The translations under genes were made by a program, and so were the position numbers. Of a DNA stretch of 64,000 nt, positions 8,581-16,725 are shown one piece after another. Source of the DNA: Halomonas qaidamensis (GTDB lineage: Bacteria > Pseudomonadota > Gammaproteobacteria > Pseudomonadales > Halomonadaceae); assembly GCF_025917315.1 (NCBI RefSeq), contig NZ_CP080627.1, positions 992,001-1,056,000 on the forward strand, in the 5' to 3' direction. The notes under the pieces are model-generated. The model was not told the DNA's origin, did not search any database, and saw only the letters and a program-made list of their open reading frames with translations. Numbering within the stretch: the stretch's first letter is position 1; each line of letters opens with the position of its first letter.

Positions 8581-10109
8581 GTTGTTTCTGTACGAAGTAT
8601 TATGTCAAAGCATGCGCCTTTCGAGCTTTGCTGAGGGCGCAGAGTAAGGGCACCCCCCATGCTTTCCATGAGTGAACGACTAATCGCTAAGCCCATTCCC
8701 AACCCTTCATCGCGGGTGGTGAAAAAGGCATCAAAAATTGACCCTTGATGGGCTGGTGCGACGCCTGGGCCCAGGTCTTTAACGCTAAGGGTAAGCTGCC
8801 GATTACCGCTTTTTTGCGCAGCAACGATGACTCTGTCAGCACCAGAAACGTCACGGCTAGCGGTGAGTGCATTGAGTAATAGGTTAACGATAACTTGCTC
8901 AAGGGCAATAGGGTCCGCATAAATACGTGGCAACCCAAGGGGTAATTGTTGGGTAAGTTGAATAGAAGCCTGTTGATATTGCCAGTTGCACAGTTGAAAA
9001 GCGGCGTTAATAACATGTTCAAGTGCCAGGGGCCTGACGCAGTGGCTGCGTTTACGCACAAAGCTGCGCATATGTCGGAGTCGCTGGGCAAGGCGTTGTA
9101 CTTGCTCATCAATGCGGGCCAGAGGCAACTGTAGCTCGCTGGCGGGCAGATTGGGCGTATGCTTAGCTTTCAGCAGGGCGCCGCTGGTATAGTTGGCGAT
9201 GGCCCCTAAGGGCTGATTGAGCTCATGGGCAATATTAGACGCAAGCTCTCCGGCAGCGGCTAATCGATTGGCATGGGCAATTTGTTCTTGGTGCCGACGT
9301 GCCTGGGATTCGGCCGCTTTACGCACGCTAATATCGCGGTTAATCAGCGCAAAGTGCCCAGGTTCTGCCCCGCGGCTGCGATGGGTAAGCACAACACTAA
9401 GTACCGGCACTGTCCCGTTTGCACTCAGCATTTCTAGTTCGCCACTCCAGGAACCATAGCGTTCAACGGCTGGGAAGACGACTTGCTCTAAAAGAGCCAG
9501 CGAGTCAGCATGGTAGAGCGCTGCCAGGGCAACTTGCATGGCATCACGTGGGAGTGAGAAACAGCGCCGGGCGGCTTCGTTGGCGCTAAAAATATGTTGG
9601 TTAGGTCCTAAAAAAAGCACGTAGTCAGTGGTGGATTCGACCACTTGCGCTAAACGCTCTCGGGTGGCTTCGGCATGGACGCGGCGACTCACATCCCGCG
9701 ACACACATAAAATATCAATCAACTCGCCTGTGGCAGTGTCTCGGCGGGTTCGACTGGTAGTTTCAAACCAGATGTAGTGGCCTGCTTTGGCCCGAAACCG
9801 ATACGTTTGCTGATAAAAACCGTCGTGATAGTAGACCCGGGGTGATTTGTTTAATAGATCACTTAAGTCAGCGGGATGAAACAGCTGATAGGCTGACACG
9901 CCAATCAGTTCTTCTGGCTCGTACCCTAGTAAGTCGCGCGCTGCTTGAGAGGCATATAAAAACGTACCGTCGCGGGCATGGCGAGATATCAAGTCAGTGG
10001 TACTTTCTGCCAGCCACTGATAATGACGTTTCTCTTCTTCCAGCGCTGCATTTTGTGCTTCTAGCGCTTTGATCCTGGCACTTAATGTGGCTTCGTTAAC
10101 GGTGCTCAT
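8577..10109 (-). CDS. PAS-domain sensor histidine kinase, FixL-like
   Basis: 510-aa sensor kinase without obvious membrane segments, so probably cytoplasmic. Order: a short N-terminal coiled coil (residues 8-30), PAS 1 (about 30-145), PAS 2 (about 150-265), a HisKA domain with the phospho-histidine in I-A-H-E-L-N-Q-P-L (His295), and an HATPase_c domain with N, G1 and G2 boxes (LLLNAL, DLGPGV, GLGMGLAI). The HELNQPL box is shared with FixL/DctB-type kinases. Neither PAS domain shows a heme signature I could confirm, so oxygen sensing is not claimed. It starts 6 nt after the 2OG-oxygenase stop and overlaps the regulator gene. Confidence 0.88.
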   Translation of the reverse strand: MSTVNEATLSARIKALEAQNAALEEEKRHYQWLAESTTDLISRHARDGTFLYASQAARDLLGYEPEELIGVSAYQLFHPADLSDLLNKSPRVYYHDGFYQQTYRFRAKAGHYIWFETTSRTRRDTATGELIDILCVSRDVSRRVHAEATRERLAQVVESTTDYVLFLGPNQHIFSANEAARRCFSLPRDAMQVALAALYHADSLALLEQVVFPAVERYGSWSGELEMLSANGTVPVLSVVLTHRSRGAEPGHFALINRDISVRKAAESQARRHQEQIAHANRLAAAGELASNIAHELNQPLGAIANYTSGALLKAKHTPNLPASELQLPLARIDEQVQRLAQRLRHMRSFVRKRSHCVRPLALEHVINAAFQLCNWQYQQASIQLTQQLPLGLPRIYADPIALEQVIVNLLLNALTASRDVSGADRVIVAAQKSGNRQLTLSVKDLGPGVAPAHQGSIFDAFFTTRDEGLGMGLAISRSLMESMGGALTLRPQQSSKGACFDIILRTETT

Positions 10110-10115
10110 CGCGTG

Positions 10116-10811
10116 TCAGTGCGCCGGGTCGAGCACGCCACCCAGCGAGGCGTTGCGCCTAAACCAGCCAGCAATACTGGCACGTGGATGCTGCGTTGGC
10201 ACTACCTCGTGAGGAATGGTTTCGGATAAAAAACAGGCGAACGTGCCGGCTTCGGGCACCACGCGGGCGACTTCCTGAGAGGGGGCATCAGGGTGATAAA
10301 TGACCATCTCTCCGCCACCATCTAATGGCCACTGAGGGTTCAAGTAACCGACGGTTGAAATCACTCGGTTAGCTCGCCCCCGAAAGCTATCGACATGGCG
10401 TTGATAAAATGCGCCTGGGGGGTAGTGGGCAAAGTGAGCCTCGTACTCAAATAACCCCAGGAAAAGCGCCTGATTGAGGGATTGCTGGAGTTCTGCCATG
10501 GCATCAAGGTAGCGGCGTTGGGCTTCGCTTTCTCTATCTAACCAGTGAATGGCATCGCCACGAATATCTTTGCGAAGGAGATGTTCTTTGCCACGACCAA
10601 TGCCTGCCTCGGCAAGCACGTCGTGTTCAGCCATATGGTGCAGCTCACGGTGCAGCGCTTGGCAAAGATCGAGGTCTATCACGTTTTTACCCACGTACCA
10701 ACCGTGCTCAACAAGCGCATCCACCAGCGCAACATGGGCGATAGGATTGATCGCTGGTGGGCTATTACTATTGCTATTGGGTAAGGAGTTTGGCGCTGCA
10801 GAGGCAATCAT
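10116..10811 (-). CDS. 2OG-Fe(II) oxygenase (prolyl-hydroxylase-like)
   Basis: 231-aa dioxygenase of the 2-oxoglutarate/Fe(II) family. The metal triad is visible as H139-x-D141 in RHVDSF and His201 in IPHEVVP; Arg210 in PRASIAGWF should hold 2-oxoglutarate. The G-Y-L-N-P-x-W strand and G-G-G-E motif also match SM-20/P4H-like bacterial enzymes. The first 22 residues are low-complexity S/N/P, so a later start is possible. The start codon overlaps the nudL stop by 4 nt and the kinase gene follows after 6 nt, so all are co-transcribed. Substrate (protein proline, or a small molecule) is unknown. Confidence 0.86.
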   Translation of the reverse strand: MIASAAPNSLPNSNSNSPPAINPIAHVALVDALVEHGWYVGKNVIDLDLCQALHRELHHMAEHDVLAEAGIGRGKEHLLRKDIRGDAIHWLDRESEAQRRYLDAMAELQQSLNQALFLGLFEYEAHFAHYPPGAFYQRHVDSFRGRANRVISTVGYLNPQWPLDGGGEMVIYHPDAPSQEVARVVPEAGTFACFLSETIPHEVVPTQHPRASIAGWFRRNASLGGVLDPAH

Positions 10812-11467
10812 TTCATGGTTCTCTTCGTTGGCATGCGAGTTGCTTTGAGTAGGCGACTGCTTCTCTCAGGATAGTGACGTAACGCTCCTGGCGGGCGCTG
10901 GTAGAGATCAATAGCCATACCAAAACCTTCTGCCAGCAGTTCTACCAGCATCATGGCAGAAAGCCCCCAAATCACGTAGCCATCCACGTGGTAGCTGGGC
11001 ACATAGTGGGCAACCCCGTCTACTGTAATCACATCGGTGTGGGTGCGCCTGTCGTCTAAAAAATGGCTGAGTGGCACTTCAAAAATAGTGTCTAGTTCTG
11101 AGGGGTCTGCTACCAGCGGTAAATCTGGCGGAATAATACCTACCCACGGCGTGACGCGGATGCCATGTAGTGAAATAACATCTGATAACCTTCCCAAGGG
11201 TTGTACAAAGGAGGGCGCTAGCGCAATCTCTTCTTCTGCCTCGCGAAGTGCCGTGGCGTAGAGATCGGCATCACAGGCCTCGCGTTTGCCACCGGGAAAC
11301 GCCACTTGGCCACTGTGAGTGCTGAGATGGCTAGCCCGCCGTGTAAATAGCAGCGTGGGCGAAGGTCGCTCAACAATCGGCATTAGCACGGCAGCCTCGG
11401 GCATTACAACGTGGTCTAGCCGTTGAGGAGAGTGCTGTTGCAGCTGTTTGCGCAGTTTCTCTAACAT
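10808..11467 (-). CDS. nudL: CoA-pyrophosphatase-type Nudix hydrolase (NudL)
   Basis: 219-aa Nudix hydrolase of the NudL/UPF0035 type, which cleaves coenzyme A and related CoA derivatives to 3',5'-ADP and 4'-phosphopantetheine. The family-specific stretch T-R-R-A-S-H-L-S-T-H-S-G-Q-V-A-F-P-G-G runs into the Nudix box (about residues 59-82, ending A-L-R-E-A-E-E-E-I), with Asp66 at the usual Glu position as in E. coli NudL. It is the first gene of the minus-strand run with the oxygenase and two-component genes. It is divergent from a second Nudix gene 94 bp away. Confidence 0.88.
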   Translation of the reverse strand: MLEKLRKQLQQHSPQRLDHVVMPEAAVLMPIVERPSPTLLFTRRASHLSTHSGQVAFPGGKREACDADLYATALREAEEEIALAPSFVQPLGRLSDVISLHGIRVTPWVGIIPPDLPLVADPSELDTIFEVPLSHFLDDRRTHTDVITVDGVAHYVPSYHVDGYVIWGLSAMMLVELLAEGFGMAIDLYQRPPGALRHYPERSSRLLKATRMPTKRTMK

Positions 11468-11561
11468 AGGGTTTCCCTTTGCTTTGTTCTCTTTTACCCA
11501 GCAGCGGTGTTTGACGTCAAGTACGTCAAAGCCTTACCCCATCAGCCGTAGAGAAAACGCG

Positions 11562-12119
11562 ATGAATTTTTGTAGTCAGTGTGGTGAAAAAGTCCGTTTT
11601 GCTGTTCCTGAAGGCGATGACCGTTCACGCTATTTATGCGATGCCTGTGGCGCTATTCATTATCAAAATCCACGTATTGTGGCGGGTACGTTGCCGGTAA
11701 TTGGCGATAAAATATTGCTGTGTAAGCGGGCGATTTCTCCTCGTAAAGGGTACTGGACACTTCCAGCGGGCTATATGGAAAATGCCGAAACCACTCAGCA
11801 GGCCGCCGCAAGAGAGACCTGGGAAGAGGCCTTTGCAGAGGTCAAGTTGGAAGGGTTATACACGCTCATTGATCTACCTCATATCAATCAAGTGTATATG
11901 ATTTTCCGTGCAGAGCTTCTCGGTGGTTTTAGCGCAGGCCCTGAAAGCCTAGAGGTCGCCCTTTTTGAAGAGCATGAGATCCCCTGGGATGAACTTGCCT
12001 TTCCCACGATTGAGCGCACGCTGCAGCACTTTTATGAAGATCGAAAAAGCGCCCACTACCCGCTACACATCAGCGCAATTACCCCTGAAGACAGGGAGCG
12101 TTATTTTGGCAGTGCCTAA
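11562..12119 (+). CDS. Nudix hydrolase with N-terminal zinc ribbon
   Basis: 185-aa protein. An N-terminal four-cysteine zinc ribbon (C-S-Q-C-G at residues 4-8 and C-D-A-C-G at about 27-31) precedes a Nudix domain with the box G-Y-M-E-N-A-E-T-x7-R-E-T-W-E-E. This layout is common in Pseudomonas-like genomes, where such proteins are thought to hydrolyse ADP-ribose or FAD-type dinucleotides. I favour ATG 11562, since upstream in-frame residues lack similarity to the zinc ribbon. The last two codons and the stop are inside a 17-bp tandem duplication. Confidence 0.85.
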   Translation: MNFCSQCGEKVRFAVPEGDDRSRYLCDACGAIHYQNPRIVAGTLPVIGDKILLCKRAISPRKGYWTLPAGYMENAETTQQAAARETWEEAFAEVKLEGLYTLIDLPHINQVYMIFRAELLGGFSAGPESLEVALFEEHEIPWDELAFPTIERTLQHFYEDRKSAHYPLHISAITPEDRERYFGSA

Positions 12120-12144
12120 GCTCTTTTAGTGCCTAAGCTCTTTT
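12111..12144. repeat. 17-bp tandem duplication at a gene end
   Basis: AGTGCCTAAGCTCTTTT occurs twice back to back (12111-12127 and 12128-12144). The first copy includes the last codons and stop of the Nudix gene. It looks like a recent slippage event. Confidence 0.9.
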
Positions 12145-12163
12145 AATGCAGGGCATCGCTGAA

Positions 12164-12475
12164 TTACAGATCGGCTAATTGCCAAACATCATAGGCCACC
12201 TCTTCATAGGGGTGGGCTAATTTCAAAGCGGCAATGGCGGCCTGAATGTGCTCATCTTGGCAGACAAGCTCCACCTTTACCTCTTCAACAGTTTCAAGCG
12301 TGCCCACTTTGCCTAGGTGTGGCTCTGCGCCCTCTAGCGGACGAAACTGCCCGATGCCGCGGGTTTGAAAACAGCAGGCCTCGTAATCACCAATTCGCCC
12401 AGCGCCTGTTTCAAACACCGCTTCTTTAACACTCTCGGCATCTTCAACGGGAACAAAAAAAGCCAGCTTGTACAT
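12164..12475 (-). CDS. Small Nif3/YqfO-like domain protein
   Basis: 103-aa protein resembling the CutA/PII-like insert domain of Nif3/YqfO proteins, found alone in many gammaproteobacteria. It has the typical opening M-Y-K-L-A-F-F-V-P, a central G-x-G-x-F-R-P-L-E-G and the ending A-H-P-Y-E-E-V-A-Y-D-V. These small proteins may bind metals or act as allosteric domains; no reaction is known. It is transcribed convergently with the Nudix gene. No partner gene is adjacent. Confidence 0.8.
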   Translation of the reverse strand: MYKLAFFVPVEDAESVKEAVFETGAGRIGDYEACCFQTRGIGQFRPLEGAEPHLGKVGTLETVEEVKVELVCQDEHIQAAIAALKLAHPYEEVAYDVWQLADL

Positions 12476-12650
12476 AGTAATCAGGCTCCAAAATTAGCGC
12501 AGGCAAGGTAACGCTGCTTTCAGAATGATCACCTAGCCAGAGGGATTGCCCAGCAGCGGTACGACCTTGTAACGTTCAAAGTGTATAAAAACAAACAAAG
12601 AATAGCTTACAGAAACAAAATAGTTAGAAACAGGTTGGTTAGAAATAGAG

Positions 12651-12705
12651 TATCTAAAAACTAAGTATCTAAAAACTAAGCATCTAAAAACTAAGCATCT
12701 AGAAG
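12651..12705. repeat. 15-bp tandem repeat
   Basis: Unit TATCTAAAAACTAAG at 12651-12665 and 12666-12680, CATCTAAAAACTAAG at 12681-12695, then a decayed copy starting CATCTAGAAG at 12696. It lies about 60 bp before the fructosamine-kinase start, in a 285-bp gene-free AT-rich stretch (12476-12761) with nothing else recognisable. Confidence 0.92.
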
Positions 12706-12761
12706 TGAGTAGGAAAAAGCTAAGCGAATGATCGCTACGTCAACGGTTCAGAGTGAGCGTT

Positions 12762-13607
12762 ATGGATAACAATCTGAGTAACTTGCTGGATACGCTGGGA
12801 TTAATCCCCACTGATAAGCTTCAGCCACTCAGTGGTGGTGACATAGCTGCTGTTTACGCCTTAATGACTCGCCAGGGGCAAGTCGTTATCAAACACGATA
12901 ACCCTGCGCGATTACTTGGTGAAGCCGAAGGGCTTCGCACGCTCAAGGGGGCGGGCACTTCATTAGTGATCCCTGAGGTGCTAGGTGAGTCAATGGGGTG
13001 GCTGGTGATAGAGTCGCTCGATACCAAACCTGCAAACACCCAGAGTAGCATCGCTTTGGGCGAGGAGCTACGTGAGTTGCATGGAGTGATAGGTGATGCC
13101 CATGGCTGGCATCAGGACAATGCCTGTGGGCGTACGCCCCAGCCCAACGCCCCATTGTCAGATGGTCGTGCGTTTCAGCGCGAACGACGTTTACTGCCTC
13201 TTAGTCAAGCCTGCTATCAGAAGGGGCTGCTGGATGAGGCCTTGCGCAGCCGTGTGGAACACCAAGCAGGCCAATTAGAAACATGGTTGCCAGATTCGCC
13301 TGCCAGCCTTATTCATGGGGACCTATGGGCGGGCAATGTGCTGACGACCACAAGAGGGCCGGCACTGATCGACCCTTCTGTTTATCGCCATTATCCCGAT
13401 GTTGATGTGGCTATGCTGACTCTATTTGGATCGCCAGGCACACCTTTTTTTGATGCTTACTGGGACGGCAATAAGCCAATCGACTGGCCAAGACGAGAAG
13501 CGCTTTTCCAGCTTTATCCGTTGCTTAATCATCTGTTGATGTTTGGTTCCGGCTATCGCAGCGCCGTTGAACGTTGTGTGGCAGTGCTGGAGGCTTTTGA
13601 AGAGTAA
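12762..13607 (+). CDS. Fructosamine/ketosamine-3-kinase family protein
   Basis: 281-aa protein of the fructosamine kinase family (YniA type), which phosphorylates sugar-amine adducts on glycated proteins so that they fall off. The APH-like kinase fold shows a nucleotide lysine in V-V-I-K-H, the catalytic loop HGDLWAGN (His about residue 184), and an IDPSVYRHYPDVDVAM segment replacing the DFG-like metal site. Length is normal. The ATG at 12762 is preferred; an in-frame GTG nine bases upstream would add three residues. Kinase activity on particular adducts is inferred from family only. Confidence 0.86.
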   Translation: MDNNLSNLLDTLGLIPTDKLQPLSGGDIAAVYALMTRQGQVVIKHDNPARLLGEAEGLRTLKGAGTSLVIPEVLGESMGWLVIESLDTKPANTQSSIALGEELRELHGVIGDAHGWHQDNACGRTPQPNAPLSDGRAFQRERRLLPLSQACYQKGLLDEALRSRVEHQAGQLETWLPDSPASLIHGDLWAGNVLTTTRGPALIDPSVYRHYPDVDVAMLTLFGSPGTPFFDAYWDGNKPIDWPRREALFQLYPLLNHLLMFGSGYRSAVERCVAVLEAFEE

Positions 13608-13801
13608 TATGGAAGCACTTCAAACAGCTTGTGATTACCGTTCACAGTGGCACTGATGGTTCAGCTGTTGGGCCTGTTAAAGGTCGTGCTAAAAAACTGC
13701 CAGCTCAGTGCGCTTTGAACTAAGGTAAAAGAGAGTCTTGTGCAGTGCGGCTATTTATAAGTAACACTGTCCACACATTTAGGTTAAGTTCAAGCCTAGC
13801 A

Positions 13802-13825
13802 TACATACATGAATGTAACTATAAT
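13802..13825 (+). promoter_or_regulatory. AcrR/TtgR-like operator overlapping the efflux promoter
   Basis: TACATACATGAATGTA (13802-13817) is a 16-bp palindrome with mismatches only at positions 6 and 11. TATAAT follows at 13820-13825. It resembles the known operators of AcrR (E. coli) and TtgR (P. putida) and sits where binding would block RNA polymerase. The -35 is not clear. Confidence 0.6.
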
Positions 13826-13885
13826 GCCATCTTTTAGAATGGCTATCCGACTCGCCACCCTACGTTGACACCTAGAGGCAATCCC

Positions 13886-15364
13886 ATGCGACTGGCACAC
13901 TGGGCAGTCAATGCCCCTTTTCGTCCCCTGCTATTAGCAGTCCTTACATCATCTTTCATGCTGCCAGCTCACGCGGCAGATCTAATCAATATCACCCGCG
14001 ACGCGCTTAATAATAATGCTGCCTTGGCGTCGGCACGTGCTGAGTTTTCAAGTGTTGAAGCGGCAAGTGACGTGGCAAGTGGAGCATTGTTGCCCCAGGT
14101 AAATGCCTCTGGAAACGTTGTTCATAATCAGCAGTATGAAAGCCAGTCCTTCGCGAGGAGTGCAGGGCAGGGAGCCGAACAGAGTGCTGGTACAGCAGGG
14201 GTGGGAGGCAGTGACGATCGATTCAACACGGTGTCGTTAAGCCTTGAAGCGACGCAAGCGCTCTTTAACGAAGTGGCGCGTCAGGAAGTGAATCAGGCTG
14301 AGCGTCAGATTGATCAACAAGTGTATCTCTTGGCTGCCACTGAACAGCAGTTGCTGATTGACGTTGCCAGCGCATATTTCGATATTTTACGTGCCCATGA
14401 AGTGTTAGAGGCGCGCTTAGCCCAAGAGCGTGCGATTGGTCGCCAGCTTGAACAAGCGCGAGAGCAGTTTGAAGTTGGTCTCATTGCGATTACTGAGGTT
14501 GAAGAAGCGCGGGCGAGTTTTGATCAATCTCGTGCGGATCGTATCGCTGCAGAAAGTAATCTTCAGGTGGCATTTGAAGTGCTTGAACAGCTAACAGGGC
14601 AGCGTTACGCCAGTATTGATGCCTTGGGCGACGCAATGCCGATTGCCTTGCCAACGCCTTCGGATCGCAATTACTGGGTAGAGCAAGCCATTGAACGTAA
14701 CCCGCAGGTGCTGGCCCAGCAGGCAGGCATTGAGCTTTCTCGCGTAGGCGTTGAGCTTGCGCGTGCAGGACGCATGCCCACAGTGCAGGCGTTCGCTAAC
14801 TATCAATACGCAGATAGTGATAGAGATCAGGTCAGTGGTTACGACACGTCAAGCCAGGTGGGCGTTTCAGCGAACTTGCCTATTTATACGGGTGGCAGCA
14901 CCAGTGCTCGTATCCGCCAAGGGACCTTCCTGCTTGAAAGTAGCCAGTACGATTTTGAGTCCCAGCGCCGTACTACTATCCAGCAGGTCCGCTCGCTCTA
15001 TACTCAAGTCAGCAATAATGTCGAGACCGTTGAAGCTCGCCAACAGGCAATCGTTTCTAACCGCAGCGCCCTTGAAGCAACTCGCGCTGGTTATGAAGTA
15101 GGCACGCGTAATATTGTTGATGTGCTAAACGCTGAACAGAACCTTTATAACGCCATTGCTAACTACGCAGAGGCACGCTACGACTACGTAGTGAACTTAC
15201 TGTCATTGCGTCAACAGGCTGGTTTGCTGGACGTTGAGGCGATCGAAGAAGTCAATGCATGGCTAACGGGCGATCAGGTGAATTTCACGCTGCCTGAGGG
15301 TGGTAGCCCTGACACCTACCAGCGGGCTATGGAGATTGGCGCGCCGCCCACGCCAGGTGCATAA
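13886..15364 (+). CDS. tolC: TolC-family outer membrane efflux channel
   Basis: 492-aa outer membrane channel protein. A signal peptide (to about residue 31, P-A-H-A) is followed by two OEP repeats (about 40-240 and 250-450) of the coiled-coil barrel type. Glycine-rich insertion residues are seen near 100-115. The second repeat ends with A-L-E-A-T-R-A-G-Y-E-V-G-T-R-N-I-V-D-V, the classic TolC signature. It is first in a three-gene operon with adaptor and RND pump. ATG 13886 with AGAGG upstream is preferred over the earlier TTG at 13865. Called tolC-like; in pseudomonads the same slot is occupied by ttgC/oprM. Confidence 0.9.
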   Translation: MRLAHWAVNAPFRPLLLAVLTSSFMLPAHAADLINITRDALNNNAALASARAEFSSVEAASDVASGALLPQVNASGNVVHNQQYESQSFARSAGQGAEQSAGTAGVGGSDDRFNTVSLSLEATQALFNEVARQEVNQAERQIDQQVYLLAATEQQLLIDVASAYFDILRAHEVLEARLAQERAIGRQLEQAREQFEVGLIAITEVEEARASFDQSRADRIAAESNLQVAFEVLEQLTGQRYASIDALGDAMPIALPTPSDRNYWVEQAIERNPQVLAQQAGIELSRVGVELARAGRMPTVQAFANYQYADSDRDQVSGYDTSSQVGVSANLPIYTGGSTSARIRQGTFLLESSQYDFESQRRTTIQQVRSLYTQVSNNVETVEARQQAIVSNRSALEATRAGYEVGTRNIVDVLNAEQNLYNAIANYAEARYDYVVNLLSLRQQAGLLDVEAIEEVNAWLTGDQVNFTLPEGGSPDTYQRAMEIGAPPTPGA

Positions 15365-15456
15365 GTTAGCAAAACGTTCGTTTTCTAACACGTTAAATCA
15401 ATCGAGCGCTGTGCTGCTATCCGTCAATGTTGAAAAGAAGAATGGGAAACCGATGT

Positions 15457-16725
15457 ATGAAGAAGACGATTCACTCAGGTCGAGCGAGTCTAGTGACGCT
15501 GATAGCTGCACTGGCGCTAGCCGCATGCGGTCAGGAGCAGCCTCAGGAACAGCAGGCTGGTCAGCAGGAAGCGCCGCCTTATGCGGTAGAAGTTGCTGAA
15601 ATTGCACGTCAGGATATTCCGCTAGATAAATCGTATCCGTCGCTGCTGCGCAGCGATAGTGAAGTCACGTTGGTGGCGCGGGTAAACGGGTTCCTGGAAG
15701 AGCGCCATTTTGAGCCTGGACAATTGGTAGAACAGGGTGATCGGCTCTATACCATTGAGCCAGATCTCTACCAAGCAACGGTTAATCAGCGTGAGGCTGA
15801 CTTACAAAGTGCGCGCGCTGAGTTGGCACGTGCCCAGCGCGATGCGCAGCGCTTTGAGCAGCTGTTAAGCCAAAACTCGGTGAGTCGTCAGCAGTATGAT
15901 CAAGCACTGGCTGACCAGCGGGTTGCCCAAGCCAGTGTAGCTCAAGCAGAAGCTGCCTTAACCAGCGCTAACCTTGATTTAGGCTATTCAAACGTCACTG
16001 CTCCCGTGTCTGGCATGATCAGCTTAAGCCAAATAAATGTAGGTAACTTAGTGACGCCAGGGACTGAACTGGCCACTATCACGCCGCTTGATCCCCTTGA
16101 AGTACGTTTTCAGCTACCCCAGCGGGATGCCTTTGAACTGCGTCGTCAACTGGGAGAGCGCGGGAGCGCATCAGACATTACCGCCCGGTTGAGTGTGCCA
16201 GGGCAAACTAACGGCGATAACACAGAGCTTGAAGGCCGCCTGAACTTTCTTGGTTCCCGAGTTGATACCGGCACCAGCACGGTGCAAGCGTCAGCAACGT
16301 TTGCCAACCCCGATGGCGCGGTGTTGCCTGGTCAGTTCGTGCGGGTTCGTATTGAAGGCTTGAAGCGCTTTGATGTGTTGGCCGTGCCAGAAATTGCCGT
16401 TACTCAGGGTTTAATGGGGCCGCAGGTCTTTATTGTTGATGATGACAATAAAGCTCGCGAGCGTACGGTTCAGCTCGGAGAAGTGGCTGGCCCATGGCAG
16501 ATCATTCGTGATGGTCTTTCTGCTGGCGAGCGCGTTGTTGTTGGTGACCCTGCTGGTTTAGAGCCAGGCAGGGCAATTGACCCTCAGCCGTTTGAGGGTA
16601 GCGCTGGCGCTATTGTCGAAGAAGCAGAGCAGGAAGAGGCTCAGCAAGAAGCCGAGCAGGCAGAGGCAATGCAGGAAGGGGAGGCTGACGCACAGCCTGC
16701 AGAAGAGGAAGAGGGCGCGCAATAA
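15457..16725 (+). CDS. acrA: RND efflux periplasmic adaptor lipoprotein (AcrA/MexA)
   Basis: 422-aa membrane fusion protein. The lipoprotein signal peptide ends at the lipobox L-A-A-C (Cys about 24 of this start). After it come barrel-sandwich/lipoyl halves (about 55-90 and 185-215), an alpha-helical hairpin (95-170), a beta-barrel (220-300) and a membrane-proximal domain. It links TolC to the pump. The last 40 residues form an unusual Glu/Gln/Ala-rich acidic tail not found in E. coli AcrA. The start is uncertain: in-frame ATGs at 15427 and 15442 exist, but 15457 gives a normal lipoprotein signal. The stop overlaps the pump ATG (TAATG). Confidence 0.9.
   Translation: MKKTIHSGRASLVTLIAALALAACGQEQPQEQQAGQQEAPPYAVEVAEIARQDIPLDKSYPSLLRSDSEVTLVARVNGFLEERHFEPGQLVEQGDRLYTIEPDLYQATVNQREADLQSARAELARAQRDAQRFEQLLSQNSVSRQQYDQALADQRVAQASVAQAEAALTSANLDLGYSNVTAPVSGMISLSQINVGNLVTPGTELATITPLDPLEVRFQLPQRDAFELRRQLGERGSASDITARLSVPGQTNGDNTELEGRLNFLGSRVDTGTSTVQASATFANPDGAVLPGQFVRVRIEGLKRFDVLAVPEIAVTQGLMGPQVFIVDDDNKARERTVQLGEVAGPWQIIRDGLSAGERVVVGDPAGLEPGRAIDPQPFEGSAGAIVEEAEQEEAQQEAEQAEAMQEGEADAQPAEEEEGAQ

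Noticed and set aside
8577..10109. Oxygen-sensing FixL
   Set aside because: The architecture is FixL-like but no heme-binding PAS motif could be confirmed.
12651..12705. CRISPR array
   Set aside because: The 15-bp units are contiguous with no spacers, so this is a simple tandem repeat.
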